Assembly (NCBI GenBank): GCA_002708905.1
Contig: PAPM01000034.1
Location: forward strand, 62,001-126,000
From: Pseudomonadales bacterium
Lineage (GTDB): Bacteria > Pseudomonadota > Gammaproteobacteria > Pseudomonadales > Ketobacteraceae
Direction of reading: 5' to 3'
DNA: 64,000 nt
A program made the position numbers and the translations under genes. The notes under the pieces are model-generated. The model ran no database searches, was not told the DNA's origin, and saw only the letters and a list, made by a program, of their open reading frames with translations. Every line of letters starts with the position of its first letter. Within the stretch, counting starts at the first letter, position 1. Below, one piece after another: positions 37,798-45,896 of the stretch.

Positions 37798-38645
37798 GAC
37801 TAGTGGTAATCAGCGGTCGATCCGGCTCAGGAAAAACCACTGCATTACACGTCCTCGAAGACATCGGTTACTACTGTGTAGACAACCTTCCCGTCACCCT
37901 GCTGCGGGCTTTGATGGGTGAACTGGCCACCCGCACCGAACCCAAAATAGAAACCGTCGCCATTGGCATCGATGCCCGTAACAGTGTTACTCAATTGGAA
38001 AAGCTGCCCAATGTGTTACGGGAACTGAGTGCGGACGGCGTAGAAAGTCAGGTCATCTATCTGGACGCCGGTAACGAAACGCTGATGAAGCGCTTCAGCG
38101 AAACCCGGCGCCGCCACCCCATCAGCAACGACACCAATACTCTGATGGAAGCCATAGAGCGGGAACGGGAGATGCTGAATCCGGTGGCAGGCAGCGCCAG
38201 CCTGATCATCGATACCAGCAACCTGACGCTGCATGAATTAAGGGACCAGATCAAGGTACGGGTCGCCCGCTCCCAGGAAGGCATGGCCATTCTGTTTCAA
38301 TCCTTTGGTTTTAAAAATGGCATTCCCAGTGACTCTGACCTGGTGTTCGACGTGCGCTGCCTGCCCAACCCTCACTGGATAACGGCCTTGAGAAATCAGA
38401 CCGGCCTGGACGCCGGTGTTCAGGAATTCTTGCAGGGGCATCCACCGGTTAAGGAAATGGTGGAGGATTTGATTACCTATCTGGAAAAGTGGTTGCCCCG
38501 ATTCGCGGCTAACAACCGCAGTTATATGACCATTGCCGTTGGCTGCACCGGTGGACAACACCGTTCTGTTTACATCACGGAACAACTTACTGAGCACTTT
38601 AAAGCACGTATCAGTAATGTCCAAGCTAGACATCGTGACTTATAA
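37794..38645 (+). CDS. rapZ: RNase adapter protein RapZ
   Basis: RapZ is a P-loop protein that in enterics binds GlcN6P and steers RNase E to the GlmZ small RNA; in Pseudomonas-type bacteria its target is less clear. Walker A is GRSGSGKTT (about 8-16). Further motifs are DARN, DTSNLTLHELRDQI, and the C-terminal domain stretch VAVGCTGGQHRSVYITEQL-type (IAVGCTGGQHRSV near 245). The 283 residues match. It is embedded in the rpoN-ptsN-ptsO unit. Confidence 0.97.
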   Translation: MRLVVISGRSGSGKTTALHVLEDIGYYCVDNLPVTLLRALMGELATRTEPKIETVAIGIDARNSVTQLEKLPNVLRELSADGVESQVIYLDAGNETLMKRFSETRRRHPISNDTNTLMEAIEREREMLNPVAGSASLIIDTSNLTLHELRDQIKVRVARSQEGMAILFQSFGFKNGIPSDSDLVFDVRCLPNPHWITALRNQTGLDAGVQEFLQGHPPVKEMVEDLITYLEKWLPRFAANNRSYMTIAVGCTGGQHRSVYITEQLTEHFKARISNVQARHRDL

Positions 38646-38685
38646 ACTGGTTTAATCAGGGCTGCAGTAGACTTGTGAGCCACCG

Positions 38686-38958
38686 ATGAAACTGGAAAAA
38701 TCCATCACCATAATCAATAAATTGGGATTGCATGCACGGGCAGCCTCCAAGCTGGTGGGCACCGCTTCCCGTTTCGAAAGTCAGATCATCATCAACCGCA
38801 ACGGCCAGGAAGCAGACGCCAAAAGCATTATGTCTATACTGATGTTGGCGGCCAGCCAGGGAACCGAGCTCACTGTTACCGTGGATGGGGCCGATGCAGA
38901 AGATGCGTGGCAGCAAATCGAGACCCTGATCAACAATCGGTTTGACGAAGCGGAATAA
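38686..38958 (+). CDS. ptsO: Phosphocarrier protein NPr (HPr-like)
   Basis: NPr carries phosphate from EI-Ntr to EIIA-Ntr. The 90 residues have the active histidine H16 in NKLGLHARAASKLV. The regulatory-serine region reads DAKSIMSILMLAA, with Ser where HPr has Ser46. It lies 40 bases after rapZ. Placement next to ptsN supports the nitrogen-PTS role rather than sugar HPr. Confidence 0.95.
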   Translation: MKLEKSITIINKLGLHARAASKLVGTASRFESQIIINRNGQEADAKSIMSILMLAASQGTELTVTVDGADAEDAWQQIETLINNRFDEAE

Positions 38959-39063
38959 CCACCCACTGCCCCACCAACTGGCCATCTTCAGCACTTATCG
39001 TTAGAATGCGGCTCCGCTGCGAGACGCAGCACCTTTTCCTACCCGCAACCCAGGAGGTGATCG

Positions 39064-40422
39064 ATGGCAAAATCGCAGACCAGCCATGAAACACAAGATC
39101 AGCTCCACGCCTTCCTGGAAGCCCTCGACAGTGGCGGCTTCGATGAAATCCGGCGCATGTTGCGGGGTATGTCTCCGGCAGAAATTGCCAAGCTGATTGA
39201 GTCCTCCCCCCTGCGGGCACGGAATTTACTCTGGCAATTAATCGATAAAGAAGAAGAAGGCGAAGTACTGCAGTACCTGCATGAAGAGCTGGCCGCTTAC
39301 TTCCTGAGAAACCGCAATACTGAGGACATCCTGAGCCTGGTGGAAGGTTTTGACGCCGACGACTTCGCGGATTTACTTCAGGAATTGCCCAAGACCGTCA
39401 TGCAGCGAGTCCTGGACGCACTGGACGACCAGAACCGCTATCGCATTGAAACCATACTCTCCTATCCCGAAGACACCGCCGGCGGCCTGATGGATACGGA
39501 CATCATCTCAATCCGCCCGGATATTTCGCTGGATGTGGTGCTGCGCTACCTGCGACGCCACGAATCCTTGCCGGATACCACCGACAACCTGCACGTAGTG
39601 AACCGCACCGGTCAGTTTGTAGGGATTCTTCCCCTGACCAAGCTGCTGATTAAAGATCCGGGAATGAGCGTGCGGGAAGCCATGAATACCGATGCCAAGG
39701 CCATCAAAGCGTCCACCTCGGCCCGCGACGTAGCCCAGATGTTTGAGCGGGAAGACTTGGTAACCGCGCCGGTGGTGGATGATAACGGTGTCTTGCTGGG
39801 GCGGATCACCATCGACGACGTGGTGGACGTCATCCTGGAGGGGGCAGACCACTCCCTGATGAGTATGGCGGGTATGGATGAGGACGAGGACACCTTTGCC
39901 CCGGTCTGGAAAACCACCCGGCGACGGGCCGTCTGGCTGGGAATCAACCTGGTAACAGCCTTCCTCGCTTCCTATGTGATCGGTCTGTTTGAGGGCACCC
40001 TGGAGAAAGTGGTGGCATTAGCGGTATTGATGCCCATTGTGGCCAGTATGGGCGGCATTGCCGGCAACCAGACCCTGACCCTGGTGATTCGCGGTATGGC
40101 TCTTGGCCATGTGGGTTCCGCCAACGCCCGCTGGCTGCTGACCAAAGAGATGGCGGTTGGGTTTCTCAATGGCATCCTGTGGTCGGTTGTTGTGGGCGCG
40201 ATTGCCGCTGCCTGGTTTGGGGACACCCTACTGGGGACCGTGCTGGCGGCCGCCATGATTATTAACCTGCTGATTGCGGCCCTGGCAGGCGCATCACTCC
40301 CCATGCTGCTGGATAAAGTAGGCATTGACCCGGCCCTGTCCGGCGGGGTCATACTCACCACTATTACAGATGTGGTCGGGTTTTGTTCATTTCTTGGCCT
40401 GGCCACCCTCTACTACGCCTGA
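39064..40422 (+). CDS. mgtE: Magnesium transporter MgtE
   Basis: MgtE is a homodimeric Mg2+ channel gated by cytoplasmic Mg2+. The order seen in 452 residues is: an N-domain (about 20-130, superhelical, with LLQELPKTVMQRVLDALDD in parts); a CBS pair (about 135-265, SYPEDTAGGLMDTDIISI and VVDDNGVLLGRITIDDVVDVI in parts); a plug helix; and five membrane segments from about 285 with GGIAGNQTLTLVIRGMALG. An AGGAGG ribosome site is ideally placed. It is probably transcribed alone. Confidence 0.96.
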   Translation: MAKSQTSHETQDQLHAFLEALDSGGFDEIRRMLRGMSPAEIAKLIESSPLRARNLLWQLIDKEEEGEVLQYLHEELAAYFLRNRNTEDILSLVEGFDADDFADLLQELPKTVMQRVLDALDDQNRYRIETILSYPEDTAGGLMDTDIISIRPDISLDVVLRYLRRHESLPDTTDNLHVVNRTGQFVGILPLTKLLIKDPGMSVREAMNTDAKAIKASTSARDVAQMFEREDLVTAPVVDDNGVLLGRITIDDVVDVILEGADHSLMSMAGMDEDEDTFAPVWKTTRRRAVWLGINLVTAFLASYVIGLFEGTLEKVVALAVLMPIVASMGGIAGNQTLTLVIRGMALGHVGSANARWLLTKEMAVGFLNGILWSVVVGAIAAAWFGDTLLGTVLAAAMIINLLIAALAGASLPMLLDKVGIDPALSGGVILTTITDVVGFCSFLGLATLYYA

Positions 40423-40449
40423 ACCTGGTGCACCCCCAATAGATAGAAG

Positions 40450-40464
40450 CTATTGATTCAATAG
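40450..40464. repeat. Perfect 15-base palindrome upstream of sodB
   Basis: CTATTGA and TCAATAG flank a single T, immediately upstream of the predicted sodB -35 and followed by an A-run. It may be an operator for a redox or metal regulator. No known Fur or IscR consensus is evident. Confidence 0.45.
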
Positions 40465-40494
40465 AAAAAACAACTCAAGCCCCGCCCTAGATAT

Positions 40495-40524
40495 CTGACA
40501 AATCACGAATAATTCTGCTAAAGT
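40495..40524 (+). promoter_or_regulatory. Sigma-70 promoter of sodB
   Basis: CTGACA (40495-40500) and TAAAGT (40519-40524) are 18 bases apart, with a predicted start near 40531 and a leader of about 48 bases ending in a GAGGGG ribosome site. Confidence 0.6.
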
Positions 40525-40578
40525 GTGGCCTCTTAACCTAGAGATGAGACCATCATTAACTAACGAGGGGACATACAC

Positions 40579-41163
40579 ATGGCCTTCACTTTGCCCGAAT
40601 TGCCTTACGCCAAAACCGCGTTGGCACCACACATTTCTGAAGAAACCCTGGAATTCCATTACGGCAAGCATCACCAAACCTACGTTGATAAACTCAACGG
40701 CCTGGTTCCCGGTACTGAATACGAAGGCAAGAGCCTGGAAGACATCATCAAAACGTCTTCCGGCGGCGTGTTTAACAATGCTGCTCAAATCTGGAACCAC
40801 ACGTTCTACTGGCACAGCCTGAGCCCCAACGGCGGTGGCGAACCTACCGGCGCAGTTGCCGATGCGATCAATGCAGCCTTCGGTTCCTTTGCGGATTTCA
40901 AAGCCAAGTTCAATGATTCTGCAGTGAACAACTTCGGTTCCAGCTGGACCTGGTTGGTGAAAAAAGCCGATGGTTCCCTGGACATCGTTAACACCAGCAA
41001 TGCCGGCACACCGATCACTGAAGATGGGGTTACTCCGTTGATCACTGTCGATCTGTGGGAACACGCTTACTACATTGATTACCGGAACGCACGTCCAAAA
41101 TATTTGGAAGGTTTCTGGAGTCTGGTGAACTGGGATTTTGCAAACGAGAATTTTGCCAAGTAG
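40579..41163 (+). CDS. sodB: Superoxide dismutase, iron type
   Basis: SodB dismutates superoxide in the cytoplasm. Metal ligands are H27 (FHYGKHH), H74 (WNHTFYW), D158 and H162 (DLWEHAYY). Q70, just before WNHTFYW, is the iron-type outer-sphere glutamine, which manganese enzymes carry elsewhere, so iron is the likely metal. The 194 residues match. It has its own promoter and a strong terminator, hence a single-gene unit. Confidence 0.97.
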   Translation: MAFTLPELPYAKTALAPHISEETLEFHYGKHHQTYVDKLNGLVPGTEYEGKSLEDIIKTSSGGVFNNAAQIWNHTFYWHSLSPNGGGEPTGAVADAINAAFGSFADFKAKFNDSAVNNFGSSWTWLVKKADGSLDIVNTSNAGTPITEDGVTPLITVDLWEHAYYIDYRNARPKYLEGFWSLVNWDFANENFAK

Positions 41164-41185
41164 TTCACGCCAAACGTTCAATATA

Positions 41186-41225
41186 TAAAAAAGCCCGAAT
41201 CCGACCAAGATTTGGGCTTTTTTTA
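41186..41225 (+). terminator. Rho-independent terminator after sodB
   Basis: GCCCGAATC (41193-41201) pairs with GATTTGGGC (41209-41217, one G-T) across a short loop, flanked by A-runs on the left and followed by at least seven T residues. It would also end leftward transcripts. Confidence 0.88.
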
Positions 41226-41393
41226 TAATTCCATCTTCGCTTTTCCTGCCACGCTATAACCACAGATTCTCAAACCACCCCCTTTGGCCAGTACCCAGTG
41301 AATCATGTTTGATCATTCAACGTTTTGATTTCAATGAAATGTGTTTCAATTCATAACTGAAGCTAATATTTCATTCACAGGCTAGGCAATTTT

Positions 41394-41423
41394 TTGTACA
41401 TTTTCGGCCACTTCAACTATTAC
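41394..41423 (+). promoter_or_regulatory. Possible promoter for the porin locus
   Basis: TTGTAC (41394-41399) and TATTAC (41418-41423) are 18 bases apart. This would leave a leader of about 360 bases before the porin ATG. The match is moderate only. Confidence 0.35.
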
Positions 41424-41562
41424 TTAATTAACACGGAATACGGAAGTGGGTCACAGCCATTAACGCAGTGCGAGCAAAGCAGCTGAGACTCATAGTTAAT
41501 ATACGAAAAAGTTCTGGGCATTAAACACCGGCTAAATGAACAAAAACAACGGAGCCAACAGG

Positions 41563-41646
41563 ATGAGCAATACTCAACTAATTCAAAACCAGCATACCCT
41601 CTCGGCAGTTCTGACATTCCTACCCGAAAACAAAATCGAGGGCTAA
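41563..41646 (+). CDS. Possible 27-residue leader peptide
   Basis: ATG at 41563 is preceded by GGAG with eight-base spacing and opens a 27-codon frame (MSNTQLIQNQHTLSAVL and so on) ending TAA at 41644-41646. I recognise no family. It lies 146 bases upstream of the porin start within the presumed leader transcript. It may be chance. Confidence 0.25.
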   Translation: MSNTQLIQNQHTLSAVLTFLPENKIEG

Positions 41647-41792
41647 ACTGTTCGAGTCTCTATCGTTGTTTATCCCGTGCATACCCAAACCTTTGCCAAT
41701 CTGCTACCGCCCGGTTCTGGTCAAACAGGATTGCATCGCAACTCTAACTTCTAAAAACGAGCTACAGAATGTTCTCAACAAGGAGCACCACA

Positions 41793-43101
41793 ATGAAGAA
41801 AAAGGCCTTTAAACTCACTCTGCTGGCTGCCGCTGTCGGGCTGGCCGCAGGCTCAGTCCAAGCCTCAGATATCCGGATAGATGGTTTTGCGTCAGTAGTG
41901 TACGGTCAGACGCTAGACAAAGATTCAGACGCTAGACAAAGATGAAGGCACTCTTGTCGATGAAAAATATGAGTCCGAGGCGAACTACCAGGCCGATTCC
42001 ATCTACGGCATTCAGTTCCGTGCCGACCTGGGTGAAGGTCTTTCTGCCACGGCACAATTTTTGGGTAAAGGCGCCGAGAACTTCGATGCAAAAATCTCCT
42101 GGGCCTACTTTGGTTATCAGATAAGCGATAACTTTTCCCTGAAAGCCGGCCGTCAGCGGCTGCCCTACTTCCTGTACTCCGATTTTCTCGATGTGGGATA
42201 CGCTTATCACTGGATCGCTCCCCCATCGGAGGTGTATGAAATCGGCGGCTTCGACAATATCGATGGCGTAAACCTGGAATACTATGGCGACTGGGGTCCG
42301 GTTATTTCGCGTATCAACATAATCGCCGGTGCCAGCAACGTAGATGCCGGTGGCTTCGACCTCTCCAGTGACGATCACTGGGTAGTAAGCTGGAACATGA
42401 ACTGGGACTGGCTGACATTCCAGGCTACCTATAGTGAATCTATTGTTACTATCGGTGGTATCAATGAGGTAGCCGGTGGTATCAGCAGCATCATGACCGG
42501 AGCCGGCCTGCCGCTAACTAACGAGCAACTAGACAGTTTGAACATGGAAAACGATAAAGGTCATTTCGGCGGTGTTGGTCTTGCAGCGGACTGGGGCAAC
42601 TTTTTCGCAATTGCAGAAGTAACCCAGACCGGTGTAGATAACGCCCCGCTTAATGATCAGAAAGATTCCTGGTATGTTTCTGCCGGTTTCCGCACCGGTA
42701 AATTCACCTACAGCCTCACCTATGGGCAGGCAGATATACCCAATAACGACAATACCATAGCCACACTGACCGATGATTTGGTTGGCATCGCCCCTGGGGA
42801 GCAAAGCGTCATGGCTGTACTTACGGGTGCTGCTAACTCTGCGGATTCTTTCGGTGCCTTTTCTGCACAACAGTTAATTGACACTATTCAGGACACACTC
42901 GTGGCCGGCTACGAAAGCGAATCGTATAACTTCTCTGTGCGCTACGACTTCCACCCATCTGCTGCGTTGAAGTTCGATTACACTCAGGAAGAAGCCGAAT
43001 ATGAAAACCTGAGCTTCAACCCAATTCAGGGAGTAAGCGTTATATCCAAAAGTACACGAGAGCCTTCACTGGTTCGCATCGGCGTAGACCTGGTATTCTA
43101 A
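41793..43101 (+). pseudogene. Outer-membrane porin, frameshifted by a 19-bp tandem duplication
   Basis: The ATG at 41793 has AAGGAG seven bases upstream and encodes a clear Sec signal (MKKKAFKLTLLAAAVGLAAGS, then VQAS). The strand SDIRIDGFASVVYG follows. At 41906-41924 and 41925-41943 the same 19 bases occur in direct tandem, and the frame then hits TGA at 41943-41945 after 50 codons. Removing one copy restores an open frame of 429 residues (YGQTLDKDEGTLVDE) to the terminal VDLVF, whose last phenylalanine is the outer-membrane insertion signal. The rest shows alternating beta strands and KAGRQRLPYFLYSDF, typical of porins. Substrate is unknown; linkage to PstS-like proteins suggests an anion, an inference. 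The copy could be phase-variable, recently inactivated or an assembly error. Confidence 0.85.
41906..41943 (+). repeat. Exact 19-bp tandem duplication inside the porin gene
   Basis: The unit tcagacgctagacaaagat occurs twice with no gap (41906-41924, 41925-41943). Nineteen is not a multiple of three, so the second copy shifts the frame. The flanking bases do not extend the repeat. Confidence 0.97.
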
Positions 43102-43113
43102 GGGAGATTGCTA

Positions 43114-43548
43114 ATGAAAAGATTATTAAAACATAAGGTTATCTCCGGGGTATTGGGTTCTGCAGTTATGCTGCTTTCGACTGCACTGTGGGCAGAAACG
43201 GCGATCATTGTGAACCCGGCCAACGATGCGCCCATCACGTCGGAGGACGTCGCCAAACTCTACCTGGGCAAAACCAAGTCTTTCCCAAATGGCAAAGAAG
43301 CCACTCCAGTGGAGCGTGGTGAAGGCAGTGCCATTCGTGTTGGATTCCTTGAAAAAATCGTCGACAAAAGCGAATCACAAATGAAAGCTTATTGGTCGCG
43401 CTTGATATTCACCGGTAAAGGGGTTCCACCCAATGCCGTGGATTCAGACAAGGAAATGAAAGAGTTGGTCGCCAAGGACCCCGGCGCAATCGGTTACATT
43501 GACGTAACCTCAGTGGATGACACCGTTAAGGTGGTACTGACTTTCTGA
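43114..43548 (+). CDS. Short PstS-like periplasmic binding protein, copy A
   Basis: This is a secreted protein related to the phosphate-binding (PstS/PBP-like) family but only 144 residues before signal cleavage, less than half of a true PstS (about 320). A Sec signal ends near LWA (about 26). Visible family parts are IIVNPANDAPITSEDVAKLYLGK, FPNG, YWSRLIFTGKG and PGAIGYID. The ATG at 43114 has AGGGAG seven bases upstream; a TTG at 43108 is less likely. It starts 12 bases after the porin stop. It is about 60 percent alike by eye to the copy at 45456. No permease or ATPase is nearby, so it is unlikely to be a standard ABC importer component. Confidence 0.82.
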   Translation: MKRLLKHKVISGVLGSAVMLLSTALWAETAIIVNPANDAPITSEDVAKLYLGKTKSFPNGKEATPVERGEGSAIRVGFLEKIVDKSESQMKAYWSRLIFTGKGVPPNAVDSDKEMKELVAKDPGAIGYIDVTSVDDTVKVVLTF

Positions 43549-43557
43549 TAGTCAATC

Positions 43558-43585
43558 ACCAGCCCCGTTTTCAAACGGGGCTGGT
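43558..43585 (+). repeat. Perfect 13-bp hairpin after PstS-like copy A
   Basis: Arms ACCAGCCCCGTTT (43558-43570) and AAACGGGGCTGGT (43573-43585) are perfectly complementary around TC. There is no T-run after it in either direction, so it may attenuate or protect the mRNA 3' end rather than end transcription outright. A similar hairpin follows copy B. Confidence 0.7.
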
Positions 43586-43656
43586 TACATCAGAATTCCA
43601 GTCAGTTGCATCAAGCAGTTCATGGTTCTAATCACTTGGCAGTCCGGTTCAATAAC

Positions 43657-45429
43657 ATGTTTACACGAAAGCTTGCTGTTCATGCATGTGTAGTTTTGTC
43701 CATCGCCCTTCCCTCATTGGCACAGGCGGATAGCTTCGATGATGCGGTTAATCTATACCTGAAAGGGTTTGATCACTGCGTTGAAGCACGCAACGCCGTG
43801 GGCGCCAACAATGTCAGCAAGGCACGAACCGAATTCGCCCGCTATCTGGATATGGTCAACCAAGCCAAGGCGATCGATGCCTCGATTATGAATACATCCA
43901 AGAGGGAAATGGACAGCAACCTGAAGTTCTGTGACCGGGTTAAGCATGACATGGAAATCATCATCGGAACACCGATGATTGAAGAAGCCTTTGCCGCCTG
44001 CGAGCAGACCTTCTCCGCAATCGAACAAAAAGATGTAGACCTGGCCAACATGCATCACCAACAGTTCATTGCGCTGAAAGATAAAGCCGTGGAAACGGCC
44101 CCCAGTTTGAAAACCGTTTTCAGCATCACCAGCCAGATCCGACGTTGTGAACGGGCCGAGAAGAAAATCGCACGACTCAATTCCAGCCAGAATATTGCCG
44201 CCCTGACCAAAAGTGCGGAAGAAGAGGTTTCCAACTTCAACACCTACTGCGAAAACAGCCTGAAGGAAACCAATGGTTCGCCGCTCAACTATGCAGCGAT
44301 AACAGCCGCCAACAATGCCCTGAAAACGGCCAAATCGTTCGAGCAGAGTGCACTGAACGAACTGAATTCACTCAAGGCGCAAGCGTCTGACCAGGCCGTG
44401 GTGAATTCGTTGAATGCGCAGATGAACAAAGGTCAGCAATGCCTGGCCAAACTGACATCAGCGGTTGATAAAAAGGAATCCGCCATGGTCTCAGCCGAAG
44501 CGGCCTTACAGAAGTATTCCAATCAGTTGGCAGACGCCGGCAATACCTGTAAAGCCATCGGCAAGATACCGGCTAACAACTCGGCAGCCTATCAAAAAGC
44601 GAAGACCAGCTACGAGTCCGCCCGCTCCACACGAACAGCAGTACAACGTAATCTTGCCAAAGACCCGCTGTATAACAGCGCTGACGGCCCTTCCAACGCC
44701 AACATCAAGCAGCAGCTTGCAGCTCTGAACCGCTGTCTCGCCAACGCCGAGGTGGAATTGAAATCAGCCATTGTGGTGGCACCACGACCGGCCCCCGTCG
44801 CCATTGCCAGTGTTCCGGTGAAAACACCTGAACTCCAGTCCCAAAGCAAGCCAAAGTCATCCAAGCCAGCTTCCAGTGCGGCCATTACGATCGATATGGA
44901 AGGACTGACGCCGGAATGGGTATTGGCCTATTGGGAAGATGGTAAAGGAAACATTGAGGAAGTGGACGTAGAGCTACTGCAAAGTGGTTTCGGCAAGCCT
45001 ATGTATATTGCCACACCGAAAACGACGTTAAAGTTTCGCAGCGGGGATTTCTCTACCAACCAAATTTTTGCCGAAGTCAGCCACCTGAATTATAAAGAAA
45101 AGCTGGCCCAACTTCGTTATCGGCAACGCGCCACGGCTCCTGTGCAATGGGAAGCCAACACGGTAGCCGTCATTAAAAGCAACCAGGAGCGAATTGCGCC
45201 TTCCTACGTTGCCAACATCACCTCCTCCCAGTTTTCTCAGCTGGAGTTTGATGATGATTCACAGACTGTGAACCTGAATCTTGCCAACCCGGGCACAGGC
45301 AATGTGGGATACGTCCTGATGCCGGGATATGAACCGATCAAGTTTACAATTGGTCAGGGCGAAGAAGCTCAGTACGATGTAAAAAGCAACGATTCCGTTA
45401 GCGGTCGGATGACCATAAAGGGTGAATAG
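43657..45429 (+). CDS. Secreted helical protein of unknown function between two PstS-like genes
   Basis: I do not recognise this protein. The ATG at 43657 opens with a Sec signal (MFTRKLAVHACVVLSIALPS, cleaved near AQA); an in-frame TTG at 43606 would give a longer tail, and neither has a strong ribosome site. About 350 residues of mostly helical, heptad-like sequence follow, with recurring single cysteines (for example DHCVEAR, KFCDRV, AACEQ, RRCERA, NTYCENS, QQCLAK, NTCKAI, NRCLANA). These suggest disulfide-linked helical repeats. A Pro/Lys/Ser linker follows (about 380-410), then a beta-rich C-terminal domain ending GYEPIKFTIGQGEEAQYDV. No membrane anchor or lipobox is seen. It is flanked by two paralogous binding proteins, so a structural or sensory partner role is plausible but inferred. 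It is 590 residues long. Confidence 0.75.
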   Translation: MFTRKLAVHACVVLSIALPSLAQADSFDDAVNLYLKGFDHCVEARNAVGANNVSKARTEFARYLDMVNQAKAIDASIMNTSKREMDSNLKFCDRVKHDMEIIIGTPMIEEAFAACEQTFSAIEQKDVDLANMHHQQFIALKDKAVETAPSLKTVFSITSQIRRCERAEKKIARLNSSQNIAALTKSAEEEVSNFNTYCENSLKETNGSPLNYAAITAANNALKTAKSFEQSALNELNSLKAQASDQAVVNSLNAQMNKGQQCLAKLTSAVDKKESAMVSAEAALQKYSNQLADAGNTCKAIGKIPANNSAAYQKAKTSYESARSTRTAVQRNLAKDPLYNSADGPSNANIKQQLAALNRCLANAEVELKSAIVVAPRPAPVAIASVPVKTPELQSQSKPKSSKPASSAAITIDMEGLTPEWVLAYWEDGKGNIEEVDVELLQSGFGKPMYIATPKTTLKFRSGDFSTNQIFAEVSHLNYKEKLAQLRYRQRATAPVQWEANTVAVIKSNQERIAPSYVANITSSQFSQLEFDDDSQTVNLNLANPGTGNVGYVLMPGYEPIKFTIGQGEEAQYDVKSNDSVSGRMTIKGE

Positions 45430-45455
45430 CCCTGTAACTTCGGAGAGGGACAACA

Positions 45456-45884
45456 ATGAATCGAGTGAAATACATAAGTAGAATGACACTAGGCATCGCG
45501 TTCGCGCTGTTATCGAACATCGCGTTGAGTGATGTTGCCGTAATTATTCACCCGACCAACGATGCCCAATTGACAACTGAGGACATCGCCAAGATTTATT
45601 TGGGTAAACTGAAGCGCTTCCCCAACGGTAATCTGGCTGTGCCTCTGGACCGCACCGAAGGCACGGATATCCGCGTGAAGTTCTTGGAAACCACTGTCGG
45701 TAAAGACGAAACCAAAATGAAATCCTACTGGTCTCGCCTTATCTTCACCGGTAAAGGCATCCCGCCAAAGATTATTGAGTCTGACCAGGAAGTGAGAGAA
45801 CTGGTCTCCCGCAACCCGGATATCATTGGCTACATCGATTCCAGCGCTGTCGACGACACCGTAAAGGTCATTGCCACATACTGA
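45456..45884 (+). CDS. Short PstS-like periplasmic binding protein, copy B
   Basis: This is a paralogue of the gene at 43114. It has a Sec signal (cleaved near NIALS, about 25), then VAVIIHPTNDAQLTTEDIAKIYLGK in parts. YWSRLIFTGKG is identical to copy A, then IIGYID and VDDTVKVIATY. Its 142 residues make it a half-size binding protein. A GGAGAGG ribosome site precedes the ATG, and it begins 26 bases after the secreted helical protein, suggesting one transcript. A stem-loop follows. Ligand is unknown; phosphate-like anions are the family precedent. Confidence 0.82.
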   Translation: MNRVKYISRMTLGIAFALLSNIALSDVAVIIHPTNDAQLTTEDIAKIYLGKLKRFPNGNLAVPLDRTEGTDIRVKFLETTVGKDETKMKSYWSRLIFTGKGIPPKIIESDQEVRELVSRNPDIIGYIDSSAVDDTVKVIATY

Positions 45885-45896
45885 TTGCGGCACCAT

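Larger units (their letters stand above)
41164..41792. other. AT-rich 629-base leader between sodB and the porin gene
   Basis: Apart from the sodB terminator this stretch has no convincing gene. It holds a perfect palindrome ATTTCA-A-TGAAAT at 41328-41340, a related TTTCAATTCAT at 41344-41354, a possible promoter near 41394-41423 and a possible 27-codon leader frame at 41563-41646. I looked for a Pho box (CTGTCAT repeats) because PstS-like genes follow, and did not find one. Confidence 0.5.

Noticed and set aside
41420-41617. 65-codon minus-strand frame in the porin leader
   Set aside because: It is cysteine-rich with no ribosome site and no recognisable family, and it lies in an AT-rich regulatory stretch. 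It is probably chance.
41230-41792. Pho box expected upstream of PstS-like genes
   Set aside because: No CTGTCAT-type direct repeat with 11-base period was found by eye. Phosphate control is therefore not claimed.
41906-41943. Target-site duplication left by a mobile element
   Set aside because: The two 19-base copies are directly adjacent with nothing between them. A simple tandem duplication explains it better than an excision footprint.
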